A stretch of 64,000 bases of DNA from Linanthus parryae. Its lineage: Eukaryota; Streptophyta; Magnoliopsida; Ericales; Polemoniaceae. The notes beneath the pieces are model-generated. The model saw only the letters and a program-made list of their open reading frames with translations, was not told where the DNA came from and did not search any database. Below, in pieces: positions 8,457 to 20,771 of the stretch. The stretch is from positions 138,007,927-138,071,926 of the forward strand of contig JALGPY010000002.1 in the NCBI GenBank assembly GCA_023055425.1, written 5' to 3'. A program made the translations under genes and the position numbers. How positions within the stretch are numbered: position 1 is the stretch's first letter; the number at the start of each line of letters is the position of its first letter.

Positions 8457-10990
8457 TGTAATATATTTTGGGAGTATTTTTAGAAGTTTAGTGAATATTT
8501 GGGCCATTAATGGGATTTATACAAGTTTTTTATTTTTATTAAATAGTTTTTATATATATTTATTTGTATAAATATTTATTAGAAAAGAAAAAATAAAACT
8601 TCTTTTTATGTTTTATTTTAGTGTTTAGTTATTAAAATGTCGCGTGTCAAGTAACATTTTATACGTGCCCAAAACAAAACTTTTTATTTAATGTTACTTA
8701 GCCAACCACCGTGCCACATCGTGCACTTGCCACGCCTTAGTTTTTTCACTTGATCTTCCTCCTTCCGACTTGCGAGCATGAGAGTTTTTCTCCTACTCAT
8801 TCTCCGCCTCCGACACCGCCTCCAACAACAACGGCACCACCACGACATACTCTTCTCCCAAAAATCGTCCCAATCCAGTCCCTCTTCGCCAAAGTCCAAC
8901 TCTTGCTCACCAAGAAACTCAATTTCGCCCAACTTGTGGTTCGATTTGGAATCGAAAATCAACCGGGAAAGTCCCCACTTCCCTTTCCAATTCTTCTCCT
9001 TCAATACTATATAAACCAACTCGAGGAACTCAGAAAACCCACACCAACACCACTCTCAATCTCGCTCACCCTGCTCTCTGTTCTTCGCCGAGCAAACCCA
9101 GCCGACGAAGCCGACCGGAGCCAGCCCCGACAAGGCTGAAACCAACCTCCGGCCCTCTACCTCTGTCCTGTCGTGCTTCGTCGCCGTCCTCTCCTTCCAT
9201 TCCTTATTTTAGTAAACCTCAAACTCAGTTTGGCTTTCAAATCTAGCCTTGTTGCATTGAAAATCAAATGCTATGGAGAATTTAGTTGTTGTTAAAGTGG
9301 GTTTGTGGAGGAAGAGAGTGAAATAAAAATTGTTGGGAACTTTGGGGTTGTTTTTGAACGTTATGAAACTTGTGGGTGACCGGGTATCTTTTGTATAACT
9401 GTGTGTCACTTGTTTTCCTTTTACCGATTTATGAGGAGAAGTTATTATCTCTTACAGTACAAAACAAAGATTATGTATATGGGTAACTAGTGATAGGCTA
9501 CGTTTAATTTTATAATGACGTTTAAATATTTCGTTATAAGTTATTTAGATATGATTAACAGTGTATTTCTTTAAAATGAATGTATATATCTTTATAGTCG
9601 CAATAATAGCATTTTATGCAAACATAATGTTATTCTTTTTTAAAACTACTACGTAGAACTGTTTTATATATGTATATCGTAAAATGAGTTCCTCATTTAT
9701 TTTCATTTCTACGTTAATATGACTTTTGTAATAAATATAATTGTTTTTTAACTTTTGATGAAAGTTTACATTTTTATAACTTAATCGTTAAATTGAAATT
9801 GCTATTTGTATTTATGTAAGTCTACCTTCGTAAATCAAATAAATATTTTTAGAATATTAAATAAGGCTTTCTTTATTTTAATTCTTTCTTTTATATGTAT
9901 AAAACCTTTTTCTCACATTAGAAACTTGCATTTTATGAATAATAACATTGTATGTTGTTTTGGGGAAGTTATGTGGGTTGCATGTGCATTCATATAGGGC
10001 ACTTAAATTGAAAATTGGTTGTGTGGAGAATATTTTTTAATATAGGATTATTTGGCTATTATAGATTCAGAGTTCGTAGGAGGCGAGTTTGTTGAGGTCA
10101 CGTACTACGAGTAGCGGTTTCATGTGACAAGATCCCTCTTTCCAAGTAAGTTTATATGCACAACAAATTCAACTATCGAAATGTGTTTGACGTGTGTTGT
10201 TGCTTGTGTTTCGAACAAAAGTCTTGAATTTTTGGAAACTCTCTTGCAAATATCTCTTTCGAAAGTATATGGTTACTTGTGGAAATTCTAAACCAGTGAT
10301 CATGTGAAAATTTAATGTACGATAAATGATATGGGGCGATGTACAGAGAATGCGTGTGAAGGCTACGGCCGGAGGCGCACGTTACACGATCCTCCTTGGG
10401 TTTCATACCCTACCCTATATGGGTTTTATATTGTGAAAGCTATAGAGTACTACCTATACATATGTGGTTCACAACTTTATAGGAGTGTCGACACTTAAGG
10501 TCTCATAGTTATTTATAGGGAGAATTTGATTTGTGATATTTCAAGAGGTACCCTATTTATTATTTATTGCATCGTGACCTCTCTGTGGGCATTCGTTACC
10601 CGCTGAGCTCTATTACGCCTCAGCTCAACTAATGATCTAAGATGTGAAGTTACTTCAGTTATATTGTAATCTAGTCTCTAAGCCAAAATTATGTTTTACA
10701 TGTTGTGGTATATGCTTATCTTGTTTTTACTGACAAACTTTAACTGCGTCAACTTTTGCCATTTAAAAACCCGCAGGTTATGAATAAAGTGGGGGAACGC
10801 GTACAAGTAAGCTGAAGACTAGGGTCAGGCAGCTAGGAAAATATTTAATTTATTTAGGAAGCAGTGTTTTGAGAATTTTGAAAATGTCATTTTGTTATCT
10901 CAAACGTTTGTTGGAGGATTTCTCTGGGTTTTATTGAATAAATGCACATGGATTCTCGTTTGGTTGTGCTATCAAGGAACCGTAATTTCA
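8457..10990 (+). repeat. Tekay-type gypsy LTR, truncated at its 3' end
   Basis: It starts TGTAATATATTTTGGG directly after the purine tract (8452 is an alternative start). It shares ordered blocks with the solo LTR of Nest A: a GC-rich CGGCCGGAGGCGC unit (about 10365), the box GACACTTAAGGTCTCATAG (10490-10508), a CAAGAGGTACCCT block, and GGTTGTGCTATC...GAACCG near 10962. The terminal part ending in TGTTGCA is absent, so the LTR is cut near 10990 where copia leader sequence begins. A pyrimidine-rich stretch (8750-9180) flanks a TATA box. Open frames in that stretch follow composition only. Confidence 0.6.
9008..9015 (+). promoter_or_regulatory. TATA box of Tekay-type LTR
   Basis: TATATAAA is followed about 35 bases later by a C/A-rich leader (AACCCACACC and onward). 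The corresponding box in the 11198 LTR is at 11553 and in the 41348 LTR at 41661. Confidence 0.5.
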
Positions 10991-11197
10991 GGCTTGTTTC
11001 AAAACTCGGTCAAACCAGGTTCGCTAGGGTTTAGGAAAAACGATGGAAGATGAGATGAAGGGATCTGTAATTGAAAAGTTCGACGACACAGATTATGCGT
11101 ATTGGAAGATGCAGATAGAGGAATATATGTATGGGAAGAAACTACACGCTCCACTGGACGGGGTAAAGACTGAAGTCATGAAGGAGGAAGACTCGAA
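10991..11197 (+). pseudogene. gag: Copia gag, first part (leader and N-terminus), cut by a solo LTR
   Basis: After a short leader, ATG 11043 opens a frame reading MEDEMKGSVIEKFDDTDYAY then WKMQIEEYMYGKKLHAPLDG. This is the standard N-terminus of a copia gag in which the capsid recognises its own RNA. The reading continues to GAAGACTCGAA at 11197, where a Tekay-type LTR starts. The second half resumes at 29532. The split codon context (E-D-[W]-K then V-M-D-x-Q-V-L-G) joins properly across the insertion, with the target duplication TCGAA/TGGAA differing at one base. Confidence 0.85.
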
Positions 11198-11552
11198 TGA
11201 AATACCCGTTTGAAAAATAAAGGGTAAAAGAAACATGTTTATTCAATTGGGGGAGGTAGTTGTAGTTATAAAAATTCAACCTAGAAAACACTTCTAATTA
11301 TGCAATCATCTTTGTAACAATTGTCTTCTTAAACACCTTTAGTGCAAAAAAATTCACCCACCACTTGTTTAACCTCCAGGTACATCACATTGCTGTCAAA
11401 ATTCGTCCCCCATTCTCATGCGTTTCTCCTCTCTCACGTCACACATTCATTCCCCCCTCCCCCTTGTTTTTTTCCTCCTATCTCACGGCACACACACACA
11501 CTCAGAACCCTCTCACCCGAACCATATCACCCCTCAATATCTACTTACCCCC

Positions 11553-11560
11553 TATATTAA
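11553..11560 (+). promoter_or_regulatory. TATA-like box of the Nest A solo LTR
   Basis: TATATTAA lies between two pyrimidine-rich stretches, in the same relative place as the TATA boxes at 9008 and 41661 in the related LTRs. Confidence 0.45.
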
Positions 11561-13505
11561 CCCCTCATTTGCTTCTCCAACACACACCCAACACAAGAGA
11601 AAAAAATATCACCTTCATCGTTGTCTTCTCCCTTCTTCTCCTTCGGCAACAACACCAATGCCACCACCACTCCTCTTCTCTCCCAACCACCGAGAGAACC
11701 CACTGCACATCCCACCTCTCATCCACCTCCTCTATTCTATCTATCTCTCTGTTGCGTTGCCTTTTCTCAGCCACAAATCGTCAGAAAATTTCCAGGAAAC
11801 CGAACCTGAGAACAACCACCACCACTAGACTCGAAGGGTCAGCGATGGAAGCCCTAAAAATGGAATCCGACGCCACTCCTCCGCCATCCTATTTCCATTC
11901 CGGCAACTCCGCATGGCCCTAGAGCTCCGACCGAACATAGGAGAGTCCGATTCCGGGACCCAACAGCCGGAGCTCCATAATTTCCGACGACAAACTCAAC
12001 CCGAAACCTGGATCCAGTTCTCTATCAATCGGTAACCAATTTCAGTATCTTTTGGCATAAACCATGACATTTCAACATGAATTTGAGTTTTATATAATCA
12101 AAATTTGGTGGGTATTGATGTGTGTGAAGATTTGTGGGTTGAATTTTGAGGTTGAGGAAGATGAAGTTCATGTTGGTGAAAATGGGGGTGATTTTGATAT
12201 TAAACAGAAAATTTGGTGGTGTTATGTGTCAAATATAAAAACAATTAAGCTGGTGGGGGTCATTGTTAGTACTATACACAAGTTTTGGGGATCTAATTGA
12301 AGTTTAACAAATCCAAAAAAAAAAAAACTTAATAGTTGATTAAATTAAAATAAAACTAGTATTTATCATTTCTTGAATAGATTATGCAAATACATACTTT
12401 GGCACAAAATATTTCATAATTGAGTATTATCTAAAGTTTGATTTTACAAATTTATGAGGCATGATTATTTGTGAATAAGGCGTTGCGCTAGCTACTAAAT
12501 AATAATTTGTTTTTCACAAGTGAAATTTTCTCTAATAGTATAAATGAAGAATAATACTAATATGATTTGGGTATTAACCACAATTAATATCTAAGATGTT
12601 TTCTTTAAAAAATTTAGAAACTGCAAATATATTGTAAGAGAAAAAATATTATTGAAATAAATATGTTTTCACTATATTAAAGCCTACGAAATAAATGTTG
12701 TGGAATATTATCCAAATTTTATTATTAAGAGGAGTATATGGCTGATTATGTGTGGACAAATGACAACATTATTATTTATCGTTGAAAGTTTATATACATA
12801 TATATATATATATTATTCTCTTAGAAGAAAAATAGACTTGATAATTTACAACTATAAACTAGCATTATTAAACGTCTCTAATGAATAATGAGTCTTTTGT
12901 GAGATTTAAATCCCAACGTCGAATACTTATAATTATATTATTCTCTTTATAATAAAAGAACACCTACTACGATTTTCAAAAGAAGTATTTATTGTTTCGA
13001 AACTATTTTAGCCGTTTATAGGGGGAGTATGGGTTGTCTTGAAATAAAATAAGGGATCCACTCAAAGAATTAGAGCATGTATCTCATAGTTGCATTTCAC
13101 ATGCTAGTTGTGTTTTGAAATTATTATAAATTATAGGAAACAGTTTCGTAGACGAAGAGTTTGTCAAGTACGATGAGTAGGACTCCCCTTGTCGTAGATA
13201 CACGGATCTACTTGCTACGGGTAAGTTCATATGTGCAATACTTTATTTGTAAAAATGTGATTTTGTGTGCGTTACAAATTTTCTTAACTTGCGATACTTG
13301 GAATTGATCAAACGTTGTGATCTATGCTTTGAGAAATTTTCCCTTTTAAATATTACGGTTGAAAATCATGAACTTTGGTACAAATATTACGGTTGTGGAA
13401 TGACAACTGGAAATCAAAGTGATGATGGGACCATGTTATTGGGAAATGAAAATGAATAAATGCACTATCATATAATGGAGGCAATGCACAGAGGATGCAG
13501 AAATT

Positions 13506-13640
13506 ACGGCTGCGGTCGGGGGCGCCAGTAAGCGATCCCCCTTTTTGTTATGGCTCCGGGCGGAGGCGCTAGAATGCGATCCTCCTTTATATTTATGGCT
13601 ACGACCGGGAACACTACTTTGCGATCTCCCTTGTATTACG
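13506..13640 (+). repeat. Tandem repeat of about 46 bp in the Tekay-type LTR
   Basis: Three degenerate units each read like GGCTrCGrnCGGrGGCGC followed by GCGATCCCCCTT. They start near 13509, 13553 and 13598. A single equivalent unit is present in the LTR at 8457 (about 10360-10400). Confidence 0.7.
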
Positions 13641-13856
13641 AAACTATGAAGTACTACTTATACCTGCGCGGGTTACTACGGTATAGGGGTATCGACACTT
13701 AAGGTCTCATAGTTGTGCTTATGAGCGGGGATTGACGTATGGGCTCCCACAACGCTCGGGTGAATTGGGATCCCAGATATCCCAAGAGGCACCCTCATTA
13801 TGATTAGTGGCATTGTAACCTCTCAGGGGCATTGGACACCAGCTTGGCACCATTAC

Positions 13857-15232
13857 TGTTGGGTTTTGACGCAGGTTACGCAACATAATAACAAAAATTA
13901 ATCATGCTCAAATCCTACCAAGGATCACAGGCAAGCTATCATAACATGATAAGGGCATAAAAGATGTGTACCTTAGTTTGGGAGATCACACGAATAATAG
14001 TGTCTTCGTCTCTATGAATATCCACACCTTGGATTCTTGATTGGATTCCTTCCCGCCGTGTAGTGCTAGCAACGGAAGAAGGAAGAACGAATCACGCAAA
14101 TCAAGGAGGAGGTGTGTCCAAGAGGGGGCCGGCGGCTCCAAGAAGGTGGCGGACGGGTTGGCTTCAGCCTTCCCTTGTCTCTCTTCTCTTGTTTTGTTAT
14201 GTTCTCTCAAATAATGACTCTAGTGAGAAAATAACAAGCTAGAGTTCCTTTATATAGTAATAACTCTTTATTAATTATATAAAGGCCCCAATACTAATCA
14301 TGTCCTCACATGGATTAGTCCACTTGCAAATTAGTCCTACTAAGTTTGCTTGTGGTTGCGTTATGATCCTTTTATTAATTAGTCCAACTAATTAATACCT
14401 ATATCCAATTTAATCCATCCGGTGTGTGACTCCATAGGTTTCTACTTAGTTGGTAGTAACTACTTACTAACATGGAGCGGTGTCTAGCGACACATCCATG
14501 CCACCCAACTAATAGAAATAAGTCAGTGATCCTGACAAACCTTGTGCCCAATGTTCAGGTATTGTGTTATCCCTTTGTCTCCATATCCGGATTGGACACA
14601 AGACATATTAGTCACACTCGATATCTGGGAATATGCTTATGCGAGCAGATAATATCAATATCTCCATATTGATTTATCTGAGTCTGGCCAAACATTCTAT
14701 AAGCACCATACCTCGAGTGGCTCATGGATATTTTCTCCCATTATGTGGGAGGGACAAATCCTCTCTATGTCACTATGATCTCTAAGCTTTCTTCCTATCA
14801 TGCCCGATAACTATCTTTATAGTTACCCGGTTAAGGCGCAACGTTTGATAATATCAAAGCATGATTTTCCACAACTAGAGTACCTAGTGACTTCAAGTCT
14901 AAGGATTACAATATCATTAGCACTACGAGAAGCAATTGCGACTTTGACATAATCTAATGTATCCTTCTCGTTGTGGGTCAATTCAGTATGCCATTACTCC
15001 TAATGCATACCCATGTGTTAGACTTGATATCTCCATATCAATCTACCCACACACTAGTCTATATTTGATCGTCCCATTAATCAATATAATGGACTAGGGA
15101 TATTTAAGATAAACAACACATTGTATCTAAGGACTTCAATATATTAAATATCACAATAAATAATAAATGAATGTTCTAGCCAAACATTGTTCATACTAAA
15201 TATAGATTGCCTCTAGGGCACCTATTCGAACA
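13857..15232 (-). repeat. Angela element 1, 3' LTR
   Basis: This is 1376 bp, TG...CA, next to TSD ATTAC on the left and the polypurine tract on the right. A TATA box (minus strand TATATAAAGG) is at 14247-14256. Open frames within it (for example 13986-14210) are not supported. Confidence 0.9.
14247..14256 (-). promoter_or_regulatory. TATA box in Angela element 1 LTR
   Basis: The minus strand reads TATATAAAGG, identical to the box in Angela element 2 (38981-38990). Conservation across two elements supports it as the LTR promoter. Confidence 0.6.
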
Positions 15233-15243
15233 GTCTCCCACTT
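15233..15243 (-). other. Polypurine tract of Angela element 1
   Basis: The minus strand reads AAGTGGGAGAC directly before the LTR start TGTTCGAA. It is identical to the tract of element 2 at 57314-57324. It primes plus-strand DNA synthesis. Confidence 0.85.
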
Positions 15244-15246
15244 ACA

Positions 15247-17629
15247 CTAGAGCCAATCAGTCGCATCTCGTATGCCTATAGATCTAGTGTTCCCTTCATG
15301 CTTTCGCTGCGCAAGTGGTTTTGTGAGGGGATCTGAAATATTGTCATCCGTTGGAATGTTACACATTTTAACATCTCCTTTATTGATCATATCACGAATA
15401 AGATGGAATCTCCTAAGTATATGCTTCGATTTCTGGTGTGATCTTGGTTCCTTGGCTTGTGCGATCGCTACAGAGTTGTCACAGTACAACGTCATAGGAT
15501 CCACGATGCTAGGGACCACACCGAGCTCAGTGATAGACTTCTTTATCCAAAATGTCTCTTTTGATGCTTCCGCAGCAACAATGTACTCAGATTCAGTTGT
15601 AGAATCAGAAACGGTTTCTTTCTTGGAACTCTTCCAGCTCACAGCTCCTCCATTCAGGTAGAACACATAACCCGACTGCGTTCTGTAGTCATCCTTGTCG
15701 GTTTGGAAGCTCGCATCAGTGTAACCAATCACATTGAGCTCTTCCTCACCTCCAAATATCAAGAACGCATCCTTAGTTCTTCTCAAGTACTTTAGGATGT
15801 TCTTGACAGCAACCCAGTGACTCTCAACTGGATTAGACTGATATCTTCTTACCATACTCAATACGTATGATACATCTGGTCTAGTACACAACATGGCGTA
15901 CATGATGAATCCTATGGCCGAAGCATAGGGTATCCTACTCATGTGGCCCCTCTCAATCTCATTGGAAGGACAGTCAGTATTAGAGAGAGTGACTCCATGC
16001 GACATGGGAAAGAATGCCTTATTGGAATCTTGCATGTTGAACCGTTTCAACACCTTGTCTATGTATGTACTTTGGCTTAGGCCGAGCAGCTTCCAAGGTC
16101 TATCACTATAGATCTTGATACCAAGTATATAAGCTGCATCCCCTAAGTCCTTCATTGTGAAACACTTTCCTACCCAATTTTTAACATATTGTAAAGTAGG
16201 AATGTCATTTCCAATGAGTAGTATGTCATCCGCATACAAGACCAGAAATTCAACAGATCTCCCACTAACCTTCTTGTAAACACAAGGCTCATCTACGTTC
16301 TTGATGAAGTCAAACTCTTTTACCGCGTCATCAAAATGTCGATTCCAACTCCTAGAAGCTTGCTTTGATCCATAAATGGACCGTTGCAGCTTACAGACTT
16401 TATTGGCATTATTTGGATCCTCAAAACCCTCTGGTTGTGTCATGTACACATCCACGAGGAGGTTCCCATAAAGAAACGATGTTTAGACATCCATATGCCA
16501 AATCTCATAGTCATAGTACGCCGCAATAACAAGTAGAATTCTAATGGATTTAGTCATGGCGTGTGGGGAAAAAGTTTCATCATAGTCAATACCATGAATC
16601 TGTCTATAACATTTAGCCACCAATAACCCTTTGTAGGCAACAACCTTGCCATCCATGTTAGTCTTCTTCTTGAATACCCACTTGCACCCTATGGGCCGAG
16701 CCCCTTCGGGTGGTTCCACCAAAGTCCATACTTTGTTGGTATACATGGAATCCATTTCGGATCTCATGGATTCTAGCCACTTCTTGGATTCTGGGCCTTT
16801 CATGGCCTCCCCGTAGGTTACAGGCTCATCATCCATGAGTGGCACGTCATCGGGCTCAGTCACGAGAATTCCGTACCTCTCTGTCTCATGACGTACTCTA
16901 CCTGACCTACGGAGTTCATATATTACCTGAACAGGTTCATCCCCAACAACATGCGGTTCTTGTTCGTATTCCATCATCGGTTCAGTGGTTTGTGGTTCTC
17001 GAACTTCTTCAAGTTCTCTATTCATCCCACTTTCTCCTTTAGATACAAACTCTCTTTCTAGAAACACGCCGGTCCAAGCTAGAAACACTTTGTTCTCGGT
17101 TGGATTGTAGAAATTATATCCTTTCCTTTCCTTAGGATATCCCACAAACTTACATTTATCCGCTTTGGGTCCAAGCTTGTCTGTTTGTAAATGTTTTACA
17201 TAGACATCGCAACCCCAAATCTTCATAAACGACACTATGGGACGCTTCAGAGTCCATATCTCATATGGTGTCTTCATGATTGATTTGGATGGGACACGGT
17301 TAATGGTGAAAGTTGCAGTCATTAGAGCATGTCCCCAAAATGATATTGGAAGATCCGTTTGACACATTTAGATCGCACCATATCCAATAGTGTGTGATTC
17401 CTCCCCTCTCTAAGATATTCGTAAAACTCTTGGCTCAAGTATTATCCTCCACGATCCGATCGCAAAGCCATAATAATTTTACCAAGTTGCTTCTCTACTT
17501 CATTCTTGAATTCTTTGAACAATTCAAAGGATTCGGATTTGACCTTCATAAGGTATACAAATCCATATCTACTGAAGTCATCAGTAAACGTAATGAAGTA
17601 GGTGTAACCACCTCTGGCAGGCGTGGGAA
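15247..17629 (-). pseudogene. pol: Angela element 1 pol, 3' half: integrase core, RT and RNase H
   Basis: Read on the minus strand from 17629, integrase resumes just after the gypsy array with RGGYTYFITFTDDFSRYGFV and ALRSDRGG. A deletion of about 20 codons then removes the PQ-NG--E block that carries the third catalytic residue. RT follows (WLESMRSEMDSMYTNKVWTL, WVFKKKTNMDGKVVAYKG, LQRSIYGSKQASRSWNRHF), with the catalytic site FLVLYADDILLIGND intact. RNase H has YTDASF, ESEY and YCDNSVAIAQ, then SKHILRRFHLIRD, ending DATDWL just before the purine tract. One stop at 16480-16482 (a Lys codon changed to TAA) and a frameshift near 17367 break it. RT and RNase H are otherwise well preserved. Confidence 0.9.
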
Positions 17630-17634
17630 ACGGC

Positions 17635-20501
17635 TGTGACGAACCGTAACACTTTAAACAATAAAAATATCGATTATTCGATAAAAATCAAAGTTTCCCG
17701 TCAACCCGTCTGAAATTTGCAGACGTCCAAACTCAACCAGCAGGACACACGGTCCTCTCTAACAACATTTTTTAATCAACTATCTGAAATACTGGTACGT
17801 GACTAAATGATTAAAAAAGTTACACCAACCCGTCCAAAATGACAATATTTATATAATATCGCGATTCGACTAAAAATTTACAACATCCTCTAAAAACAGC
17901 TCAAAACAATTAATTTAGCTAAAAATCTACTTTTTAACAACTACTCCGCGATCCAATCGCGCTCCAGGTCACCTGTAAAACAGGGGGTGAGCCAAACAGC
18001 CCAGCAGGTACCGCCTAACCACTGGCGTAGAAATCTAAAAACTACTTAACACAAAAGCCATTTATTACACAACAACATGCAGCACCAAATACACAAACAG
18101 CGTGATTTATCAATCACCAGACAGTCAACAAATAGCTAAAAAGCTGTAAAATCTGTTGGGTTTTGACGTAGGTAACGCAGCGGAATAACAAAAATTAATC
18201 CTACTCAAAGCCCATCAAGGATCACAGGAAGAGACATCATAACATGATTAAGGTCATAGAAGATGTGTACCTTTTGATTTGTGAGATCACACGAAGAATG
18301 ATGTCCTCGTCTCTACGGTTGATCCACGTCTAGAGGTGAGATCTAGATTCTTCCTTCACAACAAGTGCTAGCTTGAACCCGGAGGAAGAGGGATGAAGAT
18401 CAAAGCAACAAAGCAACAAAGGCACAAGGGAGGGGCGGCCTCCTCTTTGCCGTCGGGTAGAGGGGCGGACGGGGGCTAGGGTTTCGGCCCTAGCTCTTTG
18501 CATTGCTCTCTCTTTTGCTCTCTCCCACTCTTTGTGTTATGTCTAATAATAACTCATGTGGGAAGGAAGCTAGAGCCTCTTATATATATACTCCAACAAC
18601 TCCTTGTTGTTTCCATATTAGAGTTTTCTTGTTCTAGTAGGACTAGAACTATTCCCTTCCTTGCAAATTAGTCCTACTAAGTTTGCAAGGTGTTGCACAA
18701 TGATCCTTCTATTAATTAATCTATATTAATTAATCCCAAATCTAGCTCTACTCTATTTGACGTGTGACCCCATAGGTTTCTATATAGTTGGTAGTAACTA
18801 TTACTAACATGGAGCGGTGTCTAGCAACACATCCATGCCACCCAACTCATAGAAATAGTCAGTGATCCCGACAAACCTTTGTGTCCAATATGTCATATTG
18901 CATTATCCCTTTGTCTCCATATCCGGATTGGACACGAGACATAAATAGTCACACTCGTATATCCAATCCATAGTTCCTCGATCCTGGGAATATGCTTATG
19001 CTTGCAGATAACATTAATATCTCTATATTAATTTATCTGAGTCTGGCCAGACATTCAATAAGCCTCATCCCTCGAGCGGCCGTGGATATTTACCCCCATT
19101 ATGTGGGAGGGACAAATCTTATCTACATCACTACGATCTCTAAGCTTGCTTCCTATCACGCCCGATAGCCACCTTTATGATTACCCAGTTACGGTGTAAC
19201 GTTTGATAACATCAAAGCGCAATATTTCACAACTAGAGTATCTAGTGACTTCAAGTCCAAGGATTGCAATAATATTAGCACTACGAAAAGCGATTGTGAC
19301 TTCACATAATCTAATGTATCCTTTTCGTCGTGGGTCAATCCAGTATGCCATTACTCCTAATGCATACCCATGTGTTAGACTTGATATCTCCATATCAATC
19401 TACCCACATACTAGTCTATATTTGATTGTCCTTTTAATCAATATAATGGACTAGGGATATTTAAGATAAATAACACATTTTATCTAAGGACTTCATTATA
19501 TTAAATATCGCCATAAATAATAAATGAATATTCTAGCCAAAACATTGTTCATACTAAATCTACCATTGCCTCTAGGGCATCTATTCCAACAAAATCATAC
19601 CATCACTATAAACAAAAATACACTATAACTGTAGGAAACTTAGAGATTAGAGTTCCCCTACCTGATCCAAGTCACTAATCCAAGCCTAAACGATTTTACT
19701 CCATCCTATTCTTTCTCTGGCTCACAGGTATTTCTACCATCACAAAACGTTTGTTTATCTCCCTCCAATTATAAGCCAAACCAAAAACAGATAAAATTTT
19801 ATGATGAAGCAAAATTCGAAGAGCAAAACACATGAAGCTAATAAATTGAAGAGAGCTCAATAAAATGAATTCCTATCAAGCAGTTCCCATATAGCCAAAA
19901 ATAGGCTTCTTCCTCTTCTTCAGTTGGTTTGCTAACAAGTACTCACAATCGACCCTCCCTCTCTCTCTGTCTTTCTCTGATACTTCTCCTTTTTGTGTCT
20001 CTCAAGTAAAACAACAACCTCTTCTATATCAGTTGCTATGATTTCACCAATTATAGTAACATAATCATTAAACTATTTCCTTATCAAACAAATCAAAAGG
20101 ATTAGTCATTCCTCTAATGGTCACAGAATGATGCACGTGACACTTTGTGAATAAGCTAGTAAACATGATCATTTCATTTTTAGAGTCACGAAGAAATGAA
20201 TATTAGTTACCATAAACTAGTATATCAAAAATTAATTAATTTATATGACCACATATGTACAAGTATAACCAGTAATGAGAAATGGCATAGAAAACCCCAC
20301 TTTTATCAAAAAAAAGATATACAATGGCAACTACACTTCATTTAATGTTAACAATAACACATGGAAACACATCTTTACTTCATATAATGTTAACAATAAC
20401 ACATGGAAACATATCTTTTTTTAAACCACATAGAAACAACTAAGATGACGTTTCTCCTTCAACTAATAATATATATTTTCTTCGTAGTAGCGGGTCTTAC
20501 A
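17635..20501 (-). repeat. Gypsy array LTR-A, split by an Angela solo LTR
   Basis: The LTR is about 1424 bp after removing the 1443-bp Angela insertion. It aligns along its length with LTR-B and LTR-C (shared blocks GTCAACCCGTCTGA, CCTGTAAAACAGGGGGTGAG, CAAGCAGTTCCCATATAGC). It has no coding content. Confidence 0.85.
18154..19591 (-). repeat. Angela-type solo LTR (Nest A level 4)
   Basis: At 1438 bp it runs from TGTTGGGTTTTGACG to CTATTCCAACA, with TSD AAATC at 18149-18153 and 19592-19596. It is clearly related to, but distinct from, the LTRs of Angela element 1 around it (roughly 80% over the first 130 bases by eye). It is in the same orientation and has no internal region, so it is a solo LTR. 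Confidence 0.9.
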
Positions 20502-20771
20502 ATTTACCCCACTTACAGAAATTTCGTCCCGAAATTTACAAAAAAGTTTGTTTCTATAAAAATGTCACGTACCACCAAGTCTCATCACCTCCACCACCCA
20601 AGCAGTACTAAACTGTGTACCCCTGGCTCGACAGTGCGGTGGCTCACAAGTGTGGTGGCTCACAAGTGTGTACCACTCGTACAACACCCGCCACAGACAC
20701 CCGCCAAAACACCCGACCAGTCCCATATACACTATCTGTACCTCCGGTTGGGTAAGGCTCTGATACCACTT
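20502..20771 (-). other. Internal domain A of the gypsy array
   Basis: These 270 bp hold, on the minus strand, a TGGTATCAGAGC primer-binding site (20757-20768), a short non-coding segment, the pol-tail remnant TTTCGGGACGAAATTTC and a purine tract next to the LTR. A direct duplication of GTGGCTCACAAGTGTG makes it longer than domain B. It has no open coding capacity; plus-strand open frames here are incidental. Confidence 0.8.

Larger units (their letters stand above)
11198..13856 (+). repeat. Tekay-type solo LTR, left part (Nest A level 1)
   Basis: It starts TGAAATACCC inside a copia gag frame. With the right part (29057-29531, ending GGGTGTTGCA) it forms a 3134-bp LTR with imperfect inverted termini and TSD TCGAA (11193-11197) / TGGAA (29532-29536). 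No internal coding region exists, so it is a solo LTR left by LTR-LTR recombination. It holds a CT-rich promoter-like zone (11350-11720), a TATA box (11553-11560), an (AT)n run near 12797, three tandem units at 13506-13640 and the box GACACTTAAGGTCTCATAG. Between 12060 and 13460 I see nothing else of note. It is interrupted after 13856 by the Angela element. Confidence 0.8.

Noticed and set aside
8684..9139. Pro/Ser/His-rich open frames
   Set aside because: Pyrimidine-rich LTR leader downstream of a truncated gypsy pol; frames on both strands, no motif.
11342..11922. Three overlapping frames of 62-185 codons rich in Pro, His, Ser and Thr
   Set aside because: CT/CA-rich promoter-leader zone of a solo LTR; all three frames are open because stop codons are rare in this composition.
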